From: Terriglobia bacterium
GTDB lineage: Bacteria > Acidobacteriota > Terriglobia > Terriglobales > Acidobacteriaceae
Length of the DNA stretch: 64,000 bases
Assembly (NCBI GenBank): GCA_020072585.1
Contig: JAIQGL010000012.1
Location: forward strand, 1-64,000
Reading direction: 5' to 3'
Below are positions 18,886-27,046 of the stretch, piece after piece. The position numbers were made by a program, and so were the translations under genes. The notes beneath the pieces are model-generated. The model worked only from the letters and a program-made list of their open reading frames with translations. It did not search any database and had not been told where the DNA came from. Within the stretch, counting starts at the first letter, position 1; each line of letters opens with the position of its first letter.

Positions 18886-18987
18886 TGTCATTGATTCGCT
18901 CTGTACACGTATTTTATGATTCCGTGTCAGATCAAATAAAAATCCCTTTAATATTTTCTCCCTGTGCTAAAACCACCCAAACGACCG

Positions 18988-19464
18988 ATGGCAACGGTAA
19001 AACGAAGTCAAGGCAAAGGCATCCGGGAACGATTCCTCTACACGAATCTGACCGAAGACGAACATAAGAAGATTTCGCAGTACTGCCGTGACAATCACAT
19101 CAGCATTAGTCAATTCTTCGCCGATCTGCTGTTGCAGGAAGCCGGTAAATCGAAAGAGAGACCGCAAAAGCTCACCCTCGAAATTGAATTGACGCCTGCG
19201 GAACACGAAAAGCTTGAGCAGTTGACCCGCCTTCATAAGAAGGAATCCGTCAGCGACTTTGTCCGCGAACTCCTCGAACCCGAGCTACGCATTCAAAGGT
19301 TACATGCCCCTACCAAGACCAAGCACGTCCGCTACTATTTTTCTGACGAGGAACATGAGCTAGTCACCAAGCACATGAAAGCGTTGGGAAAGTCTCCGAG
19401 CAATTACCCGGCGATCCTCGCTCTCCGCGCCATCGGAAAAACGGCTAAAAAGTCAGCCAAATAG
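18988..19464 (+). CDS. Protein with three tandem RHH-like modules
   Basis: A 158-residue Lys-rich protein. Three segments, at about residues 15-50, 61-98 and 111-148, share a short strand, then an [ST]xxEH[KE] helix start and a second helix with SxSxF-type turns (LTEDEHKKI; LTPAEHEKL; FSDEEHELV). Each resembles a ribbon-helix-helix unit. RHH proteins bind DNA as dimers; three in one chain is unusual. Start chosen at ATG 18988 (MATVKRSQGKG); a GTG at 18964 is the alternative. It may regulate the neighbouring defence-like module, but this is inference. Confidence 0.65.
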   Translation: MATVKRSQGKGIRERFLYTNLTEDEHKKISQYCRDNHISISQFFADLLLQEAGKSKERPQKLTLEIELTPAEHEKLEQLTRLHKKESVSDFVRELLEPELRIQRLHAPTKTKHVRYYFSDEEHELVTKHMKALGKSPSNYPAILALRAIGKTAKKSAK

Positions 19465-19530
19465 CACAGTCTGCTCGGGGTTTATTCAGGTTTGCAACCG
19501 CCCTCAGGCCACGCCCGGAGCAATTCAGGG

Positions 19531-19563
19531 ATCCTTTAATACCGTCCGAGATTATTAAAGGAT
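19531..19563. repeat. 11-bp perfect inverted repeat between convergent genes
   Basis: ATCCTTTAATA at 19531-19541 is the reverse complement of 19553-19563, with an 11-base loop. The half-site CTTTAATA recurs near 19577. It could be a weak AT-rich terminator serving both convergent genes or an operator. Confidence 0.65.
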
Positions 19564-19653
19564 AGCGGCATAAGCTTTAATAATGGTTCGGCTCTTACTC
19601 GCCTGTTGAATGCACTCGGAGTTCACTTGGGGATCGGCACCGCTGGAGTGCAT

Positions 19654-22119
19654 TTACATGACAAGCAGGCCGACCGATTTCATGAGCTTGAGCAAATATT
19701 CATGGTCGTCGAGATCAAAGCGGAAAAATCGTGGATTCTTTTCAAAGCGTTTCCACGCCGATGCTGCGTCTGAAGTGAGCCAGTTCGTCGCCAGCATGCA
19801 GATATTGCCATCGCCCAAAAATCCATCCATCTCGGCTCCAAAATCTATGTGGTGAGGGCATTCCGTTATGGTATGGGGTGGCGCGTCTGTTGCCACAATG
19901 CAGCATATCGGCTGACCGAGTCGTCTAGCGACATCTCGGCAGGCTTTTATTGCGTCTTCGAGTGCTTCAGGAATGTCACCTCCACTGGTTCCCGGCTCAC
20001 GCATTGCCTGATCTATCACCCAATCAGGCTGAAGCGCAGGCCCGACCTCACGCACCAGATACGGCTCACTGTGGGCAGGATCATGGTCACCAAACAGGAC
20101 AGCCCGGAACGCTCCAAAGTAACTCATCCCCGCATCCCGAAGCAGAACATCCCGCATAGTTTGCCAAAATTGTTTCAGATGTTTTTGCATGCTGCCTGTG
20201 GTATCGCATACAAAAACGAGGCTCATATTGCCTGCTGGTGCCCTCTTAACACTGGTGATCCGTAGCGTCACTGGCTGCAAAGCGACTACGAAGCTGTCAA
20301 GGAATTCCTGGGGAACTTGGCCGGGACGCACCTCTGCCAGAAACAGACCATGCCAAGCATCTCCGTGGTTCATGGTGGAACCGACGCCTTTAGTAGTCGC
20401 AAATGGGGAATAATTGACTATCCAGGTGAATGCGGCTCCCGATGCTTGACTGTACTTTTGGCCTACCTCAAGCGCCCCCTTGCGCAGGCTCTTAATCGGC
20501 ATTCGATAACGGTCCTTACCTTCCACCACGATGATGTCGCGAATAGGTGTTATGGTCGTTGTTAATGCGACATCAGGCATCATATCGACACCTGCCCGCT
20601 TCCATCGGCCTTGATACCATAAATGAAGGTCTGCTCCTGGCTGTCCAGGTATATTGATCGTGGCACACGGAGCAGAGGCTTGGGCTTTCGGAAGCATCCA
20701 TGTTTTTGCACTTCCGTTTCCATTAGTTAATGTCAGCCGGGAGTGCCAACCTGCTCGGTTGATCGCCTCCAAAGACAGAGCGATGAGCCATATTTCGTAA
20801 ATCAGCCACCGATAGCGCCAGAGCGGAAGCTGGAGATAATCATCGAATACTTCGACTACATCCATGCGGTCTAGCGTTCCAGCCGGAGTCCAAATTTCAT
20901 TTGCCAACCACTCCGATGCTCCACGAAGAGCGGTTTCCAGGCTTGCGATCCACGCGGTCAGACCATCAGGATGACCAATCAACTTTGACAGTTCGGAATC
21001 CGATGGTTCTCGCTGAATGCCAGCTTTCCACAGACCGCAAAGGCAGGCCAGCGCACCCACTGGTGAACCGTAGAAATCAGGATAAATATCAGAGTTCAGT
21101 GCAACAATACAATTGGGCGCAACTCCCATAGTATCCGAGGCTGAAAACAGGTCTTCTATCACTACATGGATGAATCCGTTATTTTCGGTCGGTCGAAGGC
21201 CCATTGTGCGGGGTCTAAGCCCTCCCCGAAGAATGCCGCGATCTTTCAGCGACAAACGGTCGTTAAAAATCCACCTCTCACCCCGAGAATCATTAGATTC
21301 GCTGTCAGTCTCTGGCTCGTTCTTTTCTTTGGACTCGATCTCTTCTTCGCGCAGAAGCGTCACGTATGCCCGCACTAACCGAAGTGCATTGGTTACGAAC
21401 GACGTAGCTGCTGCTGCGCAGGAATCAAGCTGGTCGTTGAGCATTCCCCGTCGATCCGTAAATGAGCCTCGGTGCTGGACCAGCCAAGGCAAGTAAGTTA
21501 ATTGGCGAGCGACGTTGGTCGCGGTGTCACTTTTGAGAGGCCATGAGCCGTAGAAATCCCCATCTACTCCTAAAAAGCGTGAAAGCTTATCGGCATCAAT
21601 ATTCCCGACTTCTATGGTCGTCAGAGTTTTTATTAGTTTTCTTACTCGCTCGAAAAAGGCGGGGCTCAACTGAAATGGGATATCAACATCAGCCACTCGT
21701 AATCGAAATGTCTCTGAATTGCCGCTGGTTGTCGCTTCCGCCTTCGCGAGACATCCGTATATTTCGTCCAACATGGCTATGAATCCCTTAGTGCGGCGAA
21801 AAACTGTGGATGCAAGGGCTTCAACAGTACCGGCCTTTCCAGCTAGTGCACCGCCAACAGCAGCGCGCACAAGTTGGATTCGCCGATTAGGACGCAGAGC
21901 CGCTCCTAAACCTCGCGTAGCCGATTGCTCCACTTTGTCCAATGAAAGGCCGTAATCATTACAGATTTCATCGAGCACATCGCGTTCAGCCTTCCGAGAC
22001 CCGGCTTCAAACGCGGATGCTACAAGAATGGCAAGGCGCATGATGTCCGAAGAGCCGGGGACAAGGGCTCCGGGCTTAAGGGGCTTGACGGACACCTGAG
22101 AAGCAGCATGTGCGATCAT
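19654..22119 (-). CDS. PD-(D/E)XK-nuclease-like / von Willebrand A fusion protein, candidate defence effector
   Basis: An 821-residue cytoplasmic-looking protein. The C-terminal part (about 633-821) is a von Willebrand A domain with an intact metal site: D639-T-T-G-S643, then GTSGGD near 710-715 and TDAPPH at 744-749. Ahead of it (about 485-575) is a nuclease-like signature: P515-D516, then VVEGKDR with E533 and K535, followed by a helix and FTWIVNYSPF. The N-terminal 480 residues are largely helical and not recognised. AAGGA lies 9 bases before the ATG. It lies 130 bases downstream of the HEPN-like gene on the same strand. Antiviral function is inference. Confidence 0.72.
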   Translation of the reverse strand: MIAHAASQVSVKPLKPGALVPGSSDIMRLAILVASAFEAGSRKAERDVLDEICNDYGLSLDKVEQSATRGLGAALRPNRRIQLVRAAVGGALAGKAGTVEALASTVFRRTKGFIAMLDEIYGCLAKAEATTSGNSETFRLRVADVDIPFQLSPAFFERVRKLIKTLTTIEVGNIDADKLSRFLGVDGDFYGSWPLKSDTATNVARQLTYLPWLVQHRGSFTDRRGMLNDQLDSCAAAATSFVTNALRLVRAYVTLLREEEIESKEKNEPETDSESNDSRGERWIFNDRLSLKDRGILRGGLRPRTMGLRPTENNGFIHVVIEDLFSASDTMGVAPNCIVALNSDIYPDFYGSPVGALACLCGLWKAGIQREPSDSELSKLIGHPDGLTAWIASLETALRGASEWLANEIWTPAGTLDRMDVVEVFDDYLQLPLWRYRWLIYEIWLIALSLEAINRAGWHSRLTLTNGNGSAKTWMLPKAQASAPCATINIPGQPGADLHLWYQGRWKRAGVDMMPDVALTTTITPIRDIIVVEGKDRYRMPIKSLRKGALEVGQKYSQASGAAFTWIVNYSPFATTKGVGSTMNHGDAWHGLFLAEVRPGQVPQEFLDSFVVALQPVTLRITSVKRAPAGNMSLVFVCDTTGSMQKHLKQFWQTMRDVLLRDAGMSYFGAFRAVLFGDHDPAHSEPYLVREVGPALQPDWVIDQAMREPGTSGGDIPEALEDAIKACRDVARRLGQPICCIVATDAPPHTITECPHHIDFGAEMDGFLGDGNICMLATNWLTSDAASAWKRFEKNPRFFRFDLDDHEYLLKLMKSVGLLVM

Positions 22120-22249
22120 GGTGATTTCCTTAGAGCGTATTCTGTATGGCGTTTTACTGGAGGGGCTTGATCGAACGCAAAATCGCCCAAAGAATAGTGA
22201 TTTTTAGAGCAAAAATGTTTCAAAAACCCTGCAGAAAACCTGTCTCGGC

Positions 22250-22732
22250 TTATTCTGGAACCATCTTCTTCAACTCGGTACGAATGTACATCTGAAGTTT
22301 GTGAATCATGTCCTTGAGCCTACACGCTTGTTCCGAGGTGATGACTACAGTCGGCGCTCTGACGATGTCAGTGGCAAAGCCCTTGGCACGCCATGGTCGG
22401 ATACAGTACACATCGTTATCAGAGTGAGCGCACACTTTATTGCGCAGTTTCAGGATTTTCTGGTGGAGTGCCTGGTCGCCATGGTTGAAAGGAACATTCG
22501 AAAGCTCCAGCTTCGTGGGCTTGCTATTGAAAGGCCGCGCATAAGCAACAATCAGCGTCGTTGTGAAGGCAGTCTGCTGCTGATAGATCGTGCATCGTCT
22601 TTCCCATGGTTGATGATGCCAGCCTTTCTTGATGACCATGTTCAGGCAGTAGGCGGCCGTATCAAGGTCCATGGCCGAAATATATAGGCGGCTATAGCGG
22701 CGCTTCGTATCTGGATCAAGTGAGATTTCCAT
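22250..22732 (-). CDS. HEPN-like protein
   Basis: A 160-residue, mostly helical protein. The segment ILKLRNKVCAHSD contains R97 and H103 in the R-(4-6)-H spacing that marks HEPN domains, many of which are RNases in toxin or antiphage systems. Two long helices around it fit the fold. It is upstream of the nuclease-vWA gene on the same strand, a likely operon. Whether it is a toxin or only a scaffold cannot be read from the sequence. Confidence 0.6.
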   Translation of the reverse strand: MEISLDPDTKRRYSRLYISAMDLDTAAYCLNMVIKKGWHHQPWERRCTIYQQQTAFTTTLIVAYARPFNSKPTKLELSNVPFNHGDQALHQKILKLRNKVCAHSDNDVYCIRPWRAKGFATDIVRAPTVVITSEQACRLKDMIHKLQMYIRTELKKMVPE

Positions 22733-23019
22733 GCGATGTTAAAAATTCTGATAGGCCGATTTTTCCTTCAAACATGATCTCCCTTGAGCAGGGCGCGATT
22801 ATATCAATCTGCACCGAAGGCAACCCGGAAAATATTATGCGCTAGATTGAAAAGCTCGGGCCGCAATTCAATTGGCGGCCTTTGAGTTCACTTGCAACGC
22901 GATTTCTTTTTAATTCGCGGTGTTTACTGCCAACCAAGAATGCAGCCTTTGTCTGCCAGTCAGCATTGCCCCAAGCGGTTTCATCAAATGAAAAATTGCC
23001 ACCCGTCTGAGTTCGACTA

Positions 23020-23631
23020 TCACTTGGCCGTCAGACGCTTGTAGGTGATTCGCTTCCCAACCACCGCATCCACGAAACTATCGAGACGATCCAGAGTATG
23101 ACGCTTCACGTTGCCGTCGTTCAGCCGGAAGGCGAACTCATTCACGTAACGGGGCAGGTGTTTCGGGCTGGCTTTATGGTAGACGCCATACACCCCGCGC
23201 TGAAGCGCGGCGTAGAAAGTCGTGCTCGCCGGATCGCAGAAGAGTTCTCCAGCACCGCTGTTCCCTGCGCAGGCCTCCCGGAGTCGGTGAAGAACGAACC
23301 ATGCCGACTTCTGGGTAATACCGATCTCTTTCGCCAGTTGCATCGAAGAGATGCCCTTGCGCGCCGTAAGCAAAAGGTACATGGCGTATAACCATTTGTG
23401 CAAGGGCACATGCGACCGTTCGAAAATCGTCCCGGTACGGATAGTGAAATCTAGTTTGCAGTCGTTGCAGCGGTAGAATGCCCCTTTCCGGCTCGTAATA
23501 CGTTCACGCGTCTTGCACGTGGGGCATGTGGGGCCGTTGGGCCACAGGCGATCCTCCAGGTGCTTCCGGGCGGCCTGTTGATTCGGGATAAGATCGAAAA
23601 GCTGGAACGTGCTGATTGTACTTCTGCTCAT
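23020..23631 (-). pseudogene. IS1595-family transposase with internal deletion
   Basis: A 203-residue product keeps the N-terminal zinc ribbon (CPTCKTRERITSRKGAFYRC) and HTH (GISSMQLAKEIGITQKSAWF) typical of ISXO2-like transposases, then jumps after LREACAGNSGAGEL to the family's C-terminal tract (GVYGVYHKASPKHLPRYVNE). The middle of a normal ~300-residue protein, with the first catalytic acids, is missing, yet the frame stays open. It is therefore inactive. Terminal inverted repeats could not be identified confidently. It marks the edge of the cargo region. Confidence 0.8.
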
Positions 23632-24011
23632 TGTGGCTCCCAGATAGCATTGTAGTGCTTACGATGGCCACGGCCAGTACAAAGTGCTTGTCATCCCCCG
23701 CAGTTTGACACACCAATGACTTCGAACATGGATTAGCAAAGGTTGAAGTGAAATGCTTCATTGGATATATCGATCCTCAGGGTCACTATGTTTGGAAACC
23801 CGGGAAATGAGACGTTCTTTACCACAACATCCCGTCCTTCAAATTGCGGCTTACACAAAAGCGAAGCATTTCGTCGGCCCACTCTCTCGCTCATAATTAT
23901 TACCAAAGGCCGCAACCTCAATTCTTCCTTATTCTCAGCATTCCACTGCTAACTTGGTGCCTTCTGGGTCCCTACCCAAACATCTCATCCTCTTGCTAAC
24001 TAGGTGCATCC

Positions 24012-24040
24012 GCGAGCCGGCCAGTGAAAAACCGGCTCGC
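24012..24040. repeat. 9-bp perfect stem-loop
   Basis: GCGAGCCGG at 24012-24020 pairs exactly with CCGGCTCGC at 24032-24040; the loop is 11 bases. No T tract follows on either side, so a terminator is possible but not typical. Confidence 0.55.
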
Positions 24041-24137
24041 TCAAAACCTGACTCCCAGTTCTAGGTAACAGCAGAGCTGATCTTCCAGCATTCCACATCC
24101 GTTTCATTGGCGAAGTCTGGAGCCTCGCTCGGCTCCC

Positions 24138-24240
24138 CTGTCAATCCCGCTTGTGCAGCTCTGTGCGGCGCACAAACCAAACCCGCACCGTACTCGCTTC
24201 CGCGCCCGTTTCGGCTCCGCTGCGCTTCGGGGATTGACAG
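24138..24240. repeat. 11-bp inverted repeat in leader of ArdC-like gene
   Basis: CTGTCAATCCC at 24138-24148 is the reverse complement of 24230-24240; 81 bases lie between. It could fold the leader RNA or serve as a protein site. It resembles in position the inverted repeats ahead of other element genes. Confidence 0.6.
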
Positions 24241-24341
24241 CGCCTCACTCCGCTCACCCCTCGCCCTCCATGAAACGAATGTGCTCCTCTCGCCTGAAAG
24301 GCGGAGAACCATAAAAAACCAAAATGAGGAGAACCAAATAA

Positions 24342-25220
24342 ATGCTTAACACAATCCAGAACAACCAAATCCAGACCAGTTGGCAGCTTGCCCAAGCCAG
24401 CATTGACAGCTTGACTCAGGCCATTCAATCCGGCCGCAGTGAAGCGCTTTTCACCTATCTGCAAACCATGGCGAAGTTTCCGACCTATAGCGCCCGCAAC
24501 GTTCTGTTAATCGCCGCACAACGGCCCACGGCAACCCACCTTGAGGGAGTCCGTAGCTGGAATGACTTAGGTAGGAGTGTCCGCCCCGGTGAAAAGGGAA
24601 TCCGGATTTTTGCTCCTACCGTTGGAATCAAGTCGGAGAGCCAGGCACAGGACACTGACAAGACCAGCCGCAAACGCAAGAAGCAGGAACCGGAAACGCA
24701 GCTTTTAGGTTTTCGCGCTGTGTCGGTTTTCGATATCTCGCAGACCGGAGGGGAAGCACTGCCGGATTCTCGCCAGCCCCTTGATGTGGCCGAAAAATTG
24801 GAAAAACTCACCGCCTTTGCTCAGACCCACGGCATGACCATTGAATTTGTTGAATGGATTGGAGAGAAGAAGGGGAACTCTTATCGCGGCACAATCCGTC
24901 TGCTGCCCAACATGCCACCCGCCGAGGGACTTCCGGTGTTGCTCCGAGAGGTAGCCAGCCAGTTGCTTTATACCATCAAGCGCCGGACGTTCGTGACCCG
25001 CGCCCTGCATGAGCAGGAAACCAAAGCCGCTGCTTTTGTAGTCTGCGAAGCGCTCGGACTGGACAGCAAGACCGCATTTTCCGACTGCCAGCTCTATTAC
25101 GGAGATTCCCGCCTGTTGGCCGAAAGTCTCGCCGTTGTCCACCGTACAGCCGCCCTCATTCTTGCGACCATCAGCCCAGAGATTGCGGCGCCTGCCAATT
25201 CCGCCAAGGGGGTGAACTAA
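24342..25220 (+). CDS. ardC: ArdC-like antirestriction protein with degenerate metalloprotease motif
   Basis: A 292-residue protein. The N-terminal half (about residues 10-135) fits the ArdC ssDNA-binding domain: FPTYSARNVLLIAAQRP, then VRSWNDLGRSVRPGEKGIRI and FRAVSVFDISQT. A charged insert follows GIKSESQ. The C-terminal half resembles the ArdC M78-type protease domain, but the HExxH position reads REVAS (202-206), so both metal-binding His are gone. The later Glu helix (HEQETKAAAFVVCEALGL) persists. ArdC proteins protect incoming plasmid DNA from restriction. Here activity would rest on DNA binding. Its stop overlaps the next ATG. Confidence 0.8.
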   Translation: MLNTIQNNQIQTSWQLAQASIDSLTQAIQSGRSEALFTYLQTMAKFPTYSARNVLLIAAQRPTATHLEGVRSWNDLGRSVRPGEKGIRIFAPTVGIKSESQAQDTDKTSRKRKKQEPETQLLGFRAVSVFDISQTGGEALPDSRQPLDVAEKLEKLTAFAQTHGMTIEFVEWIGEKKGNSYRGTIRLLPNMPPAEGLPVLLREVASQLLYTIKRRTFVTRALHEQETKAAAFVVCEALGLDSKTAFSDCQLYYGDSRLLAESLAVVHRTAALILATISPEIAAPANSAKGVN

Positions 25221-26044
25221 TGAGCGTCCCTGTTCCATTCTTGCCGCCCGTACTGGCAATGGTTGATGAGATGTTGACCACCAAGAAAATTCCCGCACTG
25301 TGCGGGGATGAAATGGAAACCCTGTGCAGTCATCTCTTTGCCCTTCGCGACCGCGACCAACGAATTACCATTGCTGAAATCGCTTATCTCAATCACGACG
25401 ACCCGCAGTCGTTGAATATCTTTCTTGCCAGCACCTTACCCATGGCCCAAAGAATGGCAGAACGCAAGGCAGAGCGGGTATTTACGCACCCGACGGACTG
25501 GCAACTTGAGGCCATGTACAACGGAGCAGTTTCAAATCTCTTGAACATGTTTGAGGTTCACCGGACGATCCAGCCTTTCGTTCCGAATGCGTTCCGGCGT
25601 TACCTCATGATGACCATCATTCATGGCGCAATGAATCCGTTTCGCGTGCGTGACGAGCATTGGCATATTCAAGGTGTCGAAGATGTCACCAAATTTGACC
25701 GCATTCGAGGCCGATACGCAAATCCGGCTGAACGGGAACTCATTACGCGCGATCTGCTGGAACAGGTAACCACCTTCCCCCACCTCATGGAGGAACAGGC
25801 CAGAGTGCTCAAAACCATTGCTGTTCTGGGACCGGAAAAAGCCTTGAGGCACACGAATCACTACCAGCAAGGGGGCGACAAAACACACCACAAACACATT
25901 CGGAGAAGGCGATCAATCCTCAATTTAGTGGGCATTGCAGATGCGATGGGCGTAAAGAAACAGAAGGTGAAGAACCTTTTGAAAGATAGCCGGCGAATCC
26001 TGCGCCATGTATTTAACCGTGATGGCCGGTTGTTTGCCAGCTAG
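25220..26044 (+). CDS. Sigma-70-like factor of the element (divergent)
   Basis: A 274-residue protein whose middle part (about residues 75-140: AERVFTHPTDWQLEAMYNGA, then AFRRYLMMTIIHGAMN) is reminiscent of sigma region 2. The end (about 238-262: GIADAMGVKKQKVKNLLKDS) is an HTH as in region 4. Basic residues cluster between (HHKHIRRRR). It starts within the ardC stop codon (TAATG), so it is translationally coupled. A role in transcribing element genes is inferred; a replication or other DNA-binding protein with HTH is the alternative. Confidence 0.5.
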   Translation: MSVPVPFLPPVLAMVDEMLTTKKIPALCGDEMETLCSHLFALRDRDQRITIAEIAYLNHDDPQSLNIFLASTLPMAQRMAERKAERVFTHPTDWQLEAMYNGAVSNLLNMFEVHRTIQPFVPNAFRRYLMMTIIHGAMNPFRVRDEHWHIQGVEDVTKFDRIRGRYANPAERELITRDLLEQVTTFPHLMEEQARVLKTIAVLGPEKALRHTNHYQQGGDKTHHKHIRRRRSILNLVGIADAMGVKKQKVKNLLKDSRRILRHVFNRDGRLFAS

Positions 26045-26098
26045 TCACATCTTCATCCTTCCGGGGTGCGTGCCCAACGTGCCCCCTTTTTTATTCTC

Positions 26099-26132
26099 AA
26101 AAAAATTGCGGGCTTCCGCCCGCAATTTTTTT
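26099..26132. terminator. Strong bidirectional Rho-independent terminator
   Basis: AAAAAAATTGCGGGC (26099-26113), loop TTCC, then the exact complement ending in seven T (26118-26132). It lies 55 bases after the sigma-like gene and also faces the minus-strand gene at 26293-26541. Confidence 0.95.
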
Positions 26133-26141
26133 GCTCTCGAA

Positions 26142-26202
26142 AAATCTTCAGCGAACGGCATACCTTGGCGCTTGCCGTATGTAGAACCTCACCTGAAGAT
26201 TT
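26142..26202. repeat. Nested stem-loop just after the terminator
   Basis: AAATCTTCAG (26142-26151) pairs with CTGAAGATTT (26193-26202), and inside it ACGGCA (26155-26160) pairs with TGCCGT (26173-26178). The two stems are perfect. It may be a small structured RNA or a protein-binding site. Confidence 0.6.
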
Positions 26203-26292
26203 CTGTCCGTTGGCCATCGCGCCCCCGTGCCGCGCTTACTCCTTGGGAGTACCGAACGCCGCCGGGGGCTTTATATCGGGACTGCAAAACTC

Positions 26293-26541
26293 TTATCCGG
26301 AACCAGCTTTCCCCGCACAAGCGGCAAAATCTTCATCGAGAAAATCGGCGTCCTTCGTAACAAGTTCAGCCGCTAGCATTGGCACGAATCGAACCTTGGT
26401 CCCACAACGCTTGCACATGGGCAAGGTCGTCCCGGCCATGATAATAACCACATGCGGCATTCGGTGAGCGTAATGATGAACACGGTAAACGCCCGAACGT
26501 GGAGCGATTTGACCAGGTTCCAATCGTGAAGATTCTTCCAA
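26293..26541 (-). CDS. Small zinc-ribbon-like hypothetical protein
   Basis: An 82-residue protein starting at TTG with AGGGGAG just upstream. The core reads SGVYRVHHYAHRMPHVVIIM, then LPMCKRCGTKVRF, a CxxC pair in a short beta-rich protein. Similar small proteins (Gly-Tyr-Arg-Val start, His/Pro-rich middle, Cys pair before VRF) are common in Acidobacteriota, from memory. Function is unknown. The overlapping plus-strand frames are judged shadows. Confidence 0.6.
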   Translation of the reverse strand: MEESSRLEPGQIAPRSGVYRVHHYAHRMPHVVIIMAGTTLPMCKRCGTKVRFVPMLAAELVTKDADFLDEDFAACAGKAGSG

Positions 26542-27046
26542 TGCTCTCCCCTCTCAAACGAGCCACCCGCTCTCACGCGGGGTGCATCTCCCCGGCTGGG
26601 GCTCCGCCGTCCAGATTCTAGCTAAGCATTTTCTTATCTCTTGGCTCCCTTGTCATGTGTCTCTTGCGACTATTTTTGGAGCAGCCCCAGTGGGTTAAGC
26701 AGAAGCACTTAGCACTATCCATTGCCAAAGGCGGTCTGCACGACTTAACTCCATCCGGCGAGAACGTTGTTAAACCTTGAGCCAATCGGTTCACTCTGCC
26801 TTGTTCCACTCCGTCGGATCGGGTAGGACGCCTCAAAGCGCAGAGGCTCGGACGGTCGCGACAGCAGCGCCGGTATCGCGCCAAAACATAAATCCCAAAA
26901 CAGTTTTGTCACGCACCGCGCTTCCCATCGCGCCCTGCCACCCTTCCCGACTGCGTTTCCTCCTGTCCGCCGCCCACCTGTTTTGTTCCCGCTTCGCGGC
27001 CCTGTGAAGAACAAAACAGCCGGTGACGGCAAACAGGAGAAATAAA
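26542..27046. other. CT-rich gene-free leader of the HipA-like gene
   Basis: No gene is supported in these 505 bases. The last 100 bases are CT-rich, with an 11-bp inverted repeat close to the start codon. Confidence 0.55.
26978..27019. repeat. 11-bp inverted repeat in front of the HipA-like gene
   Basis: CTGTTTTGTTC (26978-26988) is the exact reverse complement of 27009-27019; inside, CCGCTTCGCGG forms a second small stem. The ribosome site CAGGAG lies 13 bases later, so a folded leader could affect translation, or a repressor could bind there. Confidence 0.65.

Larger units (their letters stand above)
23632..24341. other. Non-coding stretch and leader before the ArdC-like gene
   Basis: No gene is supported in these 710 bases. 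The first half is AT-richer and may contain debris from the transposon. The second half is CT-rich, with an 11-bp inverted repeat and a hairpin CGCCTGAAAGGCG just before the gene. TGAGGAGAAC at about 24326 is the ribosome site of the next gene. Confidence 0.55.

Noticed and set aside
26066-26467. 133-residue plus-strand frame
   Set aside because: It begins in a terminator stem and lies over the minus-strand CxxC protein, which has better sequence character.
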